Shown here piece by piece: positions 1-5,417 of a DNA stretch of 8,139 bases. The notes under the pieces are model-generated. The model was given only the letters and a program-made list of their open reading frames with translations, did not search any database and was not told the DNA's origin. The stretch lies in assembly GCA_038213135.1 (NCBI GenBank), contig JBBQTQ010000100.1:1-8139 (forward strand). The letters are read 5' to 3'. How positions within the stretch are numbered: position 1 is the first letter of the stretch; the number at the start of each line of letters is the position of its first letter. This DNA is from JBBQTQ01 sp038213135 (GTDB taxonomy: Bacteria; Actinomycetota; Thermoleophilia; Gaiellales; Gaiellaceae). Position numbers and translations under genes: made by a program.

Positions 1-539
1 AACTTCACGTAGACGCCCTCGGCGCACGGAACGCGGATCTCGGTGAGCATGTCTTGAGGGCCGAGCGCGGTCTCGAAGGGGCCTCGGAAGAAGTCCCCGG
101 CGGCGATCGTGCGCTCGCCCTCCGGCCCGCGGGCGACGAGCTCGGCGTCGAGGGCGAGCAGGACAGTGGGCAGGTCGGAGGCAGGATCGCCGTGGGCGAC
201 CGAGCCGCCGATCGTGCCCCGGTGGCGCACTTGGGGGTCGCCGACCTGCGCGGCAGTGTCGGCGAGCACCGCGCAGTGCTCTGCCAGTAGCGGGTCCCGC
301 TCGAGGTCGGTGTGCCGCGTCAGCGCGCCGATCGCGAGGCGGTCGCCTTCATCCCGGACGTAGCTGAGCTCAGCGAGCCGGCCGACGTCGACGAGCAGCG
401 CCGGCCGTGCGATCCGCAGGCGCATCGCCGGGAGCAGCGAGTGGCCGCCGGCGAGCAGCTTCGCGTCCTCGCGACCGAGCAGCTCGACTGCCTGCTCGAC
501 CGACTCCGCGCGCTCGTACTCGAACTGGGCCGGGATCAC
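1..539 (-). CDS. Molybdenum hydroxylase FAD-binding medium subunit (CoxM-like), C-terminus cut by window edge
   Basis: This is the FAD subunit of a CO-dehydrogenase/xanthine-dehydrogenase-family enzyme. In that family it takes electrons from the [2Fe-2S] subunit to FAD and on to an acceptor. About 179 residues are visible. Both signature FAD-binding loops of the family are present: AGGHSLLP at residues 30-37 and TIGGSVAHGDPASDLP at 109-124. The N-terminus (VIPAQFEYERAESVEQA) is typical of CoxM proteins of roughly 280-300 residues, so about a third lies beyond base 1. The start is a GTG whose bases overlap the stop of the upstream [2Fe-2S] gene (GTGA, 4 bases), indicating translational coupling. 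I see no extra 4Fe-4S insertion of the kind found in 4-hydroxybenzoyl-CoA reductases. The family is certain. Whether the enzyme oxidises CO, a purine, an aldehyde or something else is unknown without the large subunit. Confidence 0.93.
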   Translation of the reverse strand, partial: MIPAQFEYERAESVEQAVELLGREDAKLLAGGHSLLPAMRLRIARPALLVDVGRLAELSYVRDEGDRLAIGALTRHTDLERDPLLAEHCAVLADTAAQVGDPQVRHRGTIGGSVAHGDPASDLPTVLLALDAELVARGPEGERTIAAGDFFRGPFETALGPQDMLTEIRVPCAEGVYVK

Positions 540-997
540 TCGGAGGCGGCGGCCTCGACCGCCCGCACGATGTTGTGGTACCCGGTACAGCGGCAGAGGT
601 TGCCCTCAAGCCCGTGCCGGATCTCTTGCTCCGTGGGGTTCGGGTTCTCCTGCAGGAGCGAGACCGTCGCCATGACGAAGCCGGGTGTGCAGTAGCCGCA
701 CTGCAGGGCGTGGTTCTCGTGGAACGCGCGCTGGACGGGGTGCAGCGTGCCGTCTGGCTCGGCCAGGCCCTCGATCGTCGTGATCTGCGCGCCGTCGGCC
801 TGAACGGCGAGAACGGTGCAGGACTTCACCGACTTGCCGTCCAGCAGGACGGTGCAGGCGCCGCACGAGGAGGTGTCGCAGCCGACGTTCGTCCCGGTCA
901 GGCCGAGCTGCTCGCGCAGGAAATAGACGAGGAGCTGGCGCGCTTCGACCTCGGCCTCGTAGGGCTTGCCGTTGACGGTAAGAGCGATTCGGTGCAC
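536..997 (-). CDS. Molybdenum hydroxylase [2Fe-2S] small subunit (CoxS-like)
   Basis: This 153-residue protein is full length for the family (about 150-165). It carries both expected [2Fe-2S] clusters. The plant-ferredoxin-type N-terminal domain has Cys40, Cys45, Cys48 and Cys60 (GCDTSSCGACTV, then KSC). The C-terminal helical domain has Cys100, Cys103, Cys135 and Cys137 (QCGYCTPGF and CRCTGY). It passes electrons from the molybdopterin centre of the missing large subunit to the FAD subunit encoded next. The GTG start at 997 fits the family's usual N-terminus (HRIALTVNGK). It lies 22 bases after the glcF stop, and a TAGGCT box sits 7 bases upstream, so an internal promoter is possible. The stop overlaps the start of the next gene by 4 bases. 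The protein is clearly CoxS/XdhC-like; the substrate of the complex is not determined. Confidence 0.94.
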   Translation of the reverse strand: MHRIALTVNGKPYEAEVEARQLLVYFLREQLGLTGTNVGCDTSSCGACTVLLDGKSVKSCTVLAVQADGAQITTIEGLAEPDGTLHPVQRAFHENHALQCGYCTPGFVMATVSLLQENPNPTEQEIRHGLEGNLCRCTGYHNIVRAVEAAASE

Positions 998-1004
998 CAG
1001 CGCG

Positions 1005-1010
1005 AGCCTA
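1005..1010 (-). promoter_or_regulatory. Candidate -10 box (TAGGCT) before the [2Fe-2S] subunit gene
   Basis: TAGGCT fits the TANNNT -10 pattern and ends 7 bases before the GTG at 997. The spacing is close to that of three other -10-like boxes in this window, so it may drive a leaderless internal transcript for the molybdenum hydroxylase genes. No -35 match is visible. A weak AGG in the same place could instead act as a ribosome site, so this call is tentative. Confidence 0.35.
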
Positions 1011-1019
1011 ACGGGTCCC

Positions 1020-2210
1020 TCAGCGCCGGGCGCCCGCCAGAAGCTCGGACGCGGGGACGCCGCGGATCGACGCATCGAGCAGCTCGATCGGGTGCACCGC
1101 GGGGAGCGGACGGCCGGCGCGCCTGAGCGCCGCGGAGACCTGGACGAGGCAGCCCGGGTTCGCGCTCGCGTAGACGTCAGGCGCGGTCGCCAGCACGTGC
1201 ACGGCCTTGCGATCGCCGAGCTCGCCGGCGGGCCCCGGCTGGACGATGTTGTAGATCCCGGCCGAGCCGCAGCAGATCGGCTGCTCGGCGGGCTCAAGCA
1301 GCTCGAGACCCGGGATCGAGCCCAGCATCGCCCGCGGCTCGTCGCGGATGCCCTGCGCGTGCGCGAGGTGACAGGAGTCCTGGAAGGCGACGCGCAGCTC
1401 GAGGGGCCGGCGCTCCGCCTTCGGCTCGGCGAGTAGCTCCGAGACGTCCACGACCCGCAGCGGCAGCTCGGCGTCCTTGAGGTGCGAGCCGCAGCCGGCC
1501 GCGTTGACGGCGAGCGTCTCGACACCCGCGCGCGCGAACACCTCGGCGAGCCGGCGTGCTCGCGCGAGACCCTCCTCCCGGCGCCCGCCGTGGAGATGCA
1601 GCGCCCCGCAGCACTCCTGCTCGGGCGGCGCGACCACTTCGTAGCCCTCGGCCGTGAGCACGCGCGCTGTCGCCGCGTTGACATCGCCGAAGAGGACGCG
1701 CTGGACGCAGCCCGTCAGGAGTCCGACCCGTTCGCCTGCGCCGCTCTGCGCCGGCGGCCGTTCCGTCGATCGCCAGCGTGGACGCAGCCGCCCGAAGGCG
1801 CCGAGGCGGCCGGGCAGCGGCAACCGGCGCGGCGGTGCGAGCGCCAGCGCGACCCGCAGCCGGCGGGGATGCGGGAAGAGCGCGAACACCATCGTCCGCA
1901 ACGCCCGGTCACCGAGGCCGCGGTCGTAGCGCTCCTCGATCACGGCGCGCGTCTCCTCGATCAGCCGGTCGTACTTCACGCCGGACGGGCAAGCCGTCAC
2001 GCAGGCCATGCAGCCGAGGCAGCGGTCGAAGTGCTCGACAGTCGTCGCCGAGAGCGGCACGGTTCCCTGGATCAGGCCGTCCATCAGGTGGATCCGGCCG
2101 CGTGGTGAATCCATCTCCTCCTGCCAGAGCGGCCCGTAAGTCGGGCAGGTCGGCAGGCAGAACCCGCAGTGGATGCAGTCGGCGACGAGCTCCGGCGAGA
2201 TCTCGGTCAC
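1020..2210 (-). CDS. glcF: Glycolate oxidase iron-sulfur subunit GlcF
   Basis: This 396-residue protein is close to the usual length for GlcF (about 400). It carries electrons from the flavin subunits GlcD/GlcE towards the respiratory chain during oxidation of glycolate to glyoxylate. Two 4Fe-4S ferredoxin motifs sit at the N-terminus: C12/C15/C18/C22 (CIHCGFCLPTCP) and C64/C67/C70/C74 (CLGCMACVTACP). Two cysteine-rich CCG domains follow: C168, ECCG at 199-202 and C240; then DSCH at 278-281, ICCG at 312-315 and NPGC at 351-354. A basic, Pro/Arg-rich linker (about 113-153) joins the two halves. The GTG start at 2210 overlaps the glcE stop by 4 bases (GTGA). It places the first Cys motif at residue 12, as expected. 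The longer open frame upstream of this GTG is only the shadow of glcE. Related LutA or GlpC proteins share these domains, but the GlcD and GlcE neighbours settle the identity. Confidence 0.93.
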   Translation of the reverse strand: MTEISPELVADCIHCGFCLPTCPTYGPLWQEEMDSPRGRIHLMDGLIQGTVPLSATTVEHFDRCLGCMACVTACPSGVKYDRLIEETRAVIEERYDRGLGDRALRTMVFALFPHPRRLRVALALAPPRRLPLPGRLGAFGRLRPRWRSTERPPAQSGAGERVGLLTGCVQRVLFGDVNAATARVLTAEGYEVVAPPEQECCGALHLHGGRREEGLARARRLAEVFARAGVETLAVNAAGCGSHLKDAELPLRVVDVSELLAEPKAERRPLELRVAFQDSCHLAHAQGIRDEPRAMLGSIPGLELLEPAEQPICCGSAGIYNIVQPGPAGELGDRKAVHVLATAPDVYASANPGCLVQVSAALRRAGRPLPAVHPIELLDASIRGVPASELLAGARR

Positions 2211-3124
2211 ACGAACACCCCGCCTGGATCGAGCTCCTGGCGCACCCGTTCGGCCAGCGGCGACCACTCGGCGTCCACGGCCTCCGGCACGTAGGCGACC
2301 CCGGGAGCGACGCGCACCAGCGCCTCCGGGAGTCCGCCGAGCGTCTCCGCCAGCAGCCCGGGCCGGAACGACAGCCTCCCATGCGACCAGCGCTGCCGCG
2401 CCTCGACCTCCTCCCGTACCTCCCCGAAGTCCTCGTGTCCGCCGAGCAGCTCGACCGCCGCGGCGAACTGCGAGTCGACCGCCCGCCTGCCGCCCTCGAA
2501 GAGGACGACGAGCGCTCCCGGCCAGAGTAGGTCGACCGCGCTCGGCACGAGCTGGGAGCGCAGCAGCGCCTGCCAAGCGGCGGCTGCCGCAGCAGGCTCC
2601 TCGACCGGCACCACGAGCGTCCGCGCCGCCGCCGGCCGCGGGTGCAGCCGCAGGGAGACTCGAACGACGAGCCCGAGCCTTCCTTCCGAGCCGCAGAACA
2701 GCTTGCCGAGGTCGTAGCCGGCGACGTTCTTGACGACCTTGCCGCCGGAGCTCGCGATCGTGCCGTCGCCGAGGACAACGGTCAGCCCGAGCACGAGGTC
2801 GCGCGCCGTCCCGTAGCGGTGGCGCCGCGGCCCAGAGAGGTTCCCCGCGATACACGCGCCGATCGTCGGGTTCCCGGGCGGGTCGAGCGCCAGCATCTGC
2901 CCGTGCTCGGCGAGGCGCGCGTTCAGGTCGCCGACCCGGATCCCGGCCTCGACAGTGGCCGTCAGGTCGCCCGCCTCGTGCTCGAGCAGGTGGTCGAGCC
3001 GGACAGTCGAGACGACGACCCCGCCTCCCGGCCGCTCGATCGAGACGCTCGTCCCCTCGGCGGCGGCACGGCCGATCACCTTGGCCGCCTCCCGCACGCT
3101 CCAGATCTCAAAAACGCTCGGCAA
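2207..3124 (-). CDS. glcE: Glycolate oxidase FAD-binding subunit GlcE
   Basis: This 305-residue FAD_binding_4 (VAO/PCMH-type) protein is the second flavin subunit of glycolate oxidase. FAD-domain signatures are clear: NPTIGACIAGNLSGPRRHRYG-type loop from residue 85 to 105, and GGKVVKNVAGYDLGKL at 127-142, both typical of GlcE rather than GlcD. It is shorter than E. coli GlcE (350 residues). The C-terminus stops at LDPGGVFV, just before where family members usually continue with an NPGR-like motif, and glcF begins there with a 4-base overlap. The start is a TTG at 3124 that overlaps the end of glcD by 17 bases. It is supported by a GAGAAGG ribosome site 6 bases upstream. A GTG at 3097 is the alternative start but has no well-spaced ribosome site. 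All the overlaps indicate one operon with glcD and glcF. Confidence 0.9.
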   Translation of the reverse strand: MPSVFEIWSVREAAKVIGRAAAEGTSVSIERPGGGVVVSTVRLDHLLEHEAGDLTATVEAGIRVGDLNARLAEHGQMLALDPPGNPTIGACIAGNLSGPRRHRYGTARDLVLGLTVVLGDGTIASSGGKVVKNVAGYDLGKLFCGSEGRLGLVVRVSLRLHPRPAAARTLVVPVEEPAAAAAAWQALLRSQLVPSAVDLLWPGALVVLFEGGRRAVDSQFAAAVELLGGHEDFGEVREEVEARQRWSHGRLSFRPGLLAETLGGLPEALVRVAPGVAYVPEAVDAEWSPLAERVRQELDPGGVFV

Positions 3125-4553
3125 GGCCTGCCTTCTCGAGCGGGTGCGCGCGGTAAGGCCCCGGTACCTCGCCGCAGAGCCGCGGGGTCGGGAAGAGCTT
3201 GCCGGGGTTCGCGATTCCGGCCGGGTCGAACGCGCGGCGCACGCGCTTCATGGCCTCGAGGTCGTCCGGGCCGAAGAGCAGCGGCATCGAGCAGGCCTTG
3301 TCGAGCCCGATCCCGTGCTCGCCGGTCAGCGAGCCGCCCGCGTCGATGCACGCCTCCAGAATCGCCTCTGCGAGGCGCTGCGCCTGCTCCGGCTGGCCTT
3401 CGATCCGCCCGTCGTAGAGCACCAGCGGATGCAGGTTCCCGTCGCCCGCGTGGAAGACGTTGCCGACGCGCAGGCCGTACTCCTGCTCGAGCTCGCCGAT
3501 CCGGCGCAGCACCGCCGGCAGCTTCGTGCGCGGGACGACGCCGTCCTGGACGTAGTAATCGTTCGACACGCGGCCCATCGCGGCGAAGGCCGCCTTGCGC
3601 CCCTTCCAGAGGAGCGCGCGCTCGACGGCGTCGGCCGCGAGCCTGATCTCGCCCGCACCGTTCTCGCGGCAGACCCGCTCGACCGCCACGAGGTCCTCCT
3701 CGACCTGCGCCTCGACGCCGTCCAGCTCGACGATCAGGATCGCGCCTGCGTCGGCCGGGTACTGGCACTGCACCGCCGCCTCGGCCGCGTCGATGGTCAG
3801 GCGGTCCATCATCTCCATCGCCGAGGGAAGGATCTCCGCCGCGACAATGTCGGATACCGCCCCGCCGGCGGCGTCGGTGGTCGCGAAGCCGGCGAGGATC
3901 GTCCGCACCGCCTCGGGTCGCCGCAGCACGCGCAGGGTCACCTCGGTGGCGATCCCGAGCGTCCCCTCCGAGCCGACGAAGACGCCGAGCAGGTCGGGGC
4001 CGGTCTCGCCGCCGAGCCGCACAGCCTCGCCGTCCGGGAGCACGACGAGCGCCTCCAGCACGTGGTTCGCAGTGAAGCCGTACTTCAGGCAGTGCGCGCC
4101 GCCCGAGTTCTCGGCGACGTTGCCGCCGATCGTGCACACCTGCTGGCTCGACGGATCGGGCGCGTAGTAGAAGCCCTCGCCGAGCAGCGCCTCGCTGACC
4201 TGCAGGTTCGCGACTCCCGGCTGCACGGTGACGCGCGCGCTGGCGAGGTCGAGCTCGATGATCCGGTTCATCCGGGCGAGCGAGATGACGATCCCGTCCG
4301 CGACCGGCGTCGCGCCGCCGGACAGCCCGGTCCCGGCCCCGCGCGCGACGAAGGGAATCCCGTGCCGGTGACAGGCGCTACAAACCGCCTGGACTTGCTC
4401 GGTCGTTTCGGGGAGCACGACGAGCGCGGGCAGCATCCGGTGACCGGTCAGGCCGTCGCACTCGTAGGTCTTGAGCTGCTCGGGCTCGGAGATCAGCCCG
4501 CGACTCGGCACGGCTGCCTCGAGCTCCTGGCGGAAGGCTTCGGCGAGCGGCAC
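3108..4553 (-). CDS. glcD: Glycolate oxidase catalytic FAD subunit GlcD
   Basis: This 481-residue protein matches the GlcD length (E. coli 499) and begins the glcDEF operon. It oxidises glycolate to glyoxylate with FAD and passes electrons to GlcE/GlcF. The FAD-binding PCMH domain shows RGAGTGLSGG at residues 71-80 and CTIGGNVAENSGG at 140-152. The C-terminal FAD-linked oxidase domain shows HAGDGNLHP starting at His368 and TGEHGIG around His413, then the NPGKLFP motif near the end. The GTG at 4553 is chosen because the protein then starts with a normal GlcD N-terminus (VPLAEAFRQELEA). The open frame continues upstream into the neighbouring divergent gene, but that part is antisense to the propeller gene and has no family resemblance. 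A GACAAT box ends 6 bases before the start, suggesting a leaderless transcript. D-lactate and D-2-hydroxyglutarate dehydrogenases share this fold; the adjacent glcE and glcF make GlcD by far the best call. Confidence 0.94.
   Translation of the reverse strand: MPLAEAFRQELEAAVPSRGLISEPEQLKTYECDGLTGHRMLPALVVLPETTEQVQAVCSACHRHGIPFVARGAGTGLSGGATPVADGIVISLARMNRIIELDLASARVTVQPGVANLQVSEALLGEGFYYAPDPSSQQVCTIGGNVAENSGGAHCLKYGFTANHVLEALVVLPDGEAVRLGGETGPDLLGVFVGSEGTLGIATEVTLRVLRRPEAVRTILAGFATTDAAGGAVSDIVAAEILPSAMEMMDRLTIDAAEAAVQCQYPADAGAILIVELDGVEAQVEEDLVAVERVCRENGAGEIRLAADAVERALLWKGRKAAFAAMGRVSNDYYVQDGVVPRTKLPAVLRRIGELEQEYGLRVGNVFHAGDGNLHPLVLYDGRIEGQPEQAQRLAEAILEACIDAGGSLTGEHGIGLDKACSMPLLFGPDDLEAMKRVRRAFDPAGIANPGKLFPTPRLCGEVPGPYRAHPLEKAGLAERF
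3131..3137 (-). promoter_or_regulatory. Ribosome binding site that decides the glcE TTG start
   Basis: GAGAAGG lies inside the last codons of glcD, 6 bases before the TTG at 3124. It is the best-spaced Shine-Dalgarno match on this strand and favours TTG over the GTG at 3097. It contrasts with the operon's first gene, which shows no well-spaced Shine-Dalgarno. Confidence 0.6.
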
Positions 4554-4559
4554 CGGGCT

Positions 4560-4565
4560 ATTGTC
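4560..4565 (-). promoter_or_regulatory. Candidate -10 box (GACAAT) of the glcDEF operon
   Basis: GACAAT on the minus strand ends exactly 6 bases before the glcD GTG start, leaving no room for a ribosome site if transcription starts at or near the start codon. It is one mismatch from TACAAT. No recognisable -35 hexamer is visible at the usual distance. It is paired with the divergent TAGAGT box on the other strand within a 36-base intergenic region. Confidence 0.45.
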
Positions 4566-4577
4566 GCCTGCCGGGAG

Positions 4578-4583
4578 TAGAGT
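4578..4583 (+). promoter_or_regulatory. Candidate -10 box (TAGAGT) of the propeller gene
   Basis: TAGAGT fits TANNNT and ends exactly 6 bases before the ATG at 4590, so the first transcribed base would be at or next to the A of the start codon. The box also contains an in-frame TAG, which rules out any earlier start for the gene. No purine-rich ribosome site with normal spacing is present. A -35 match is not evident. Confidence 0.5.
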
Positions 4584-4589
4584 CGGCGG

Positions 4590-5417
4590 ATGCTGCTCGC
4601 GGCGGCTCTCGGTGCCTTGCTCGCGGTGAGTCCCGCCCAGGACCGGATCGCGTTCGGCTCGAAGAGCGGCATCTACGTCATCCGCCCGGACGGCGGCGGC
4701 CTGAGGCAGCTGACCGCGTTCTGGGACGAGCAGCCGGCCTGGTCGCCCGACGGCCGCCGGATCGCGTTCGCCCGCGTCGAGGGTGGGATCAGCCGCATCT
4801 ACGTGATGCAGGCCGACGGCAGCGTCGTCAGCCGCCTCACCCCCGGCGCGATCGGCGGGACGCACCCGACGTGGTCGCCCGACGGTACGCGCATCGCCTT
4901 CGAGCGGGACACGTCCAAGGAGGACGGAACGGTCGGCATCTACGTGATCCGGGCCGACGGCGGCGGCCTGCGGAAGGTCGTCAGCAGCCGCCGCTACGAC
5001 TTCTCGCCCTCGTGGTCGCCGGACGGCCGCTCGATCGCCTTCCAGCGCGGACTCGGCAGCGTGTTCGTGGTCGGCGTGAACGGACGCGGCCTGCACGAGC
5101 TCGGTGCCGCCAGCTCGGGCAACCCGGTCTGGTCGCCCGACGGGAAGCGGCTCGCGTTCGATGCGACGACCACCGCGGGCGGGCGGCCGCGCATCGGGGT
5201 CTACGTGATGAACGCGGACGGGAGCGACCGGCGGCTCTTGCGCTACGGCTTCGCCCAGCCGTCGTGGTCGCCGGACGGCCGCCGGCTCGCCGTCTGGCGG
5301 ATCACGAAGACCGGCAAGGGAGCGATCTACATCCTCGATTCGCAGACGAGGAAGATCCGCTGGCTGACGACGCTCAGCTACGCCGAGAGCCCGAGCTGGC
5401 GTACGCTCTCGCCGTGA
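4590..5417 (+). CDS. Secreted TolB-like PD40 beta-propeller protein
   Basis: This 275-residue protein consists of a short signal sequence followed by a TolB/WD40-like PD40 propeller. Residues 1-16 are hydrophobic and end in SPA before QD, a reasonable signal-peptidase site, although the n-region has no basic residue. WSPDG occurs five times, at residues 51, 95, 142, 181 and 226. Each copy is followed by an (I/L)AF-like strand and then a (I/V)YV(I/M)xxDG strand. A sixth, degenerate copy (PSWRTLSP) ends the protein, so six blades are likely, with the N-terminal DRIAFGSKSGIYVI strand closing the ring. No enzyme domain (such as a prolyl oligopeptidase hydrolase) is attached. Such propellers usually bind proteins or glycans outside the cell, but no specific role can be read from the sequence. 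There is no Pal, TolA or TolQ neighbour, so a Tol-system role is not supported. The start is fixed by an in-frame TAG 12 bases upstream. Confidence 0.88.
   Translation: MLLAAALGALLAVSPAQDRIAFGSKSGIYVIRPDGGGLRQLTAFWDEQPAWSPDGRRIAFARVEGGISRIYVMQADGSVVSRLTPGAIGGTHPTWSPDGTRIAFERDTSKEDGTVGIYVIRADGGGLRKVVSSRRYDFSPSWSPDGRSIAFQRGLGSVFVVGVNGRGLHELGAASSGNPVWSPDGKRLAFDATTTAGGRPRIGVYVMNADGSDRRLLRYGFAQPSWSPDGRRLAVWRITKTGKGAIYILDSQTRKIRWLTTLSYAESPSWRTLSP
4740..5279 (+). repeat. Five in-gene repeats encoding PD40 WSPDG blades
   Basis: Near-identical 15-base units of the form TGGTCGCC(C/G)GACGG begin at 4740, 4872, 5013, 5130 and 5265. Each is followed by a similar stretch encoding (R/K/T/S)(I/L)A(F/V). They are the DNA trace of the protein's propeller blades and arose by in-gene duplication; they are not a mobile or regulatory repeat. 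The spacing varies from 117 to 141 bases as blade loops differ in length. Confidence 0.85.
5402..5407 (+). promoter_or_regulatory. Candidate -10 box (TACGCT) for malate synthase inside the propeller gene
   Basis: TACGCT fits TANNNT and ends exactly 6 bases before the GTG at 5414, the same geometry as the two boxes in the divergent region. It lies in the last codons of the propeller gene. It could allow malate synthase to be made from its own leaderless transcript as well as by read-through. Confidence 0.45.

Noticed and set aside
1027..1036. Perfect palindrome CGGGCGCCCG at the end of glcF, considered as a terminator or operator
   Set aside because: It is only 10 bases with no loop and no T-run, lies in coding sequence, and such short GC palindromes are expected by chance here.
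407..1126. A 239-codon plus-strand frame over the molybdenum hydroxylase subunits
   Set aside because: It lies opposite the small and medium subunit genes, whose cysteine and FAD motifs are intact; no recognisable protein.
2955..4580. A 541-codon open frame on the plus strand across glcE and glcD
   Set aside because: It is antisense to two well-recognised genes, has Arg/Ala/Gly-biased composition without any family motif, and such long antisense frames are normal at this GC content.
4554..5096. Extension of the glcD frame upstream to an ATG at 5096 (662 codons)
   Set aside because: The added N-terminus is antisense to the propeller gene and lacks family similarity. The GTG at 4553 gives normal GlcD length and has a -10 box at the right distance.
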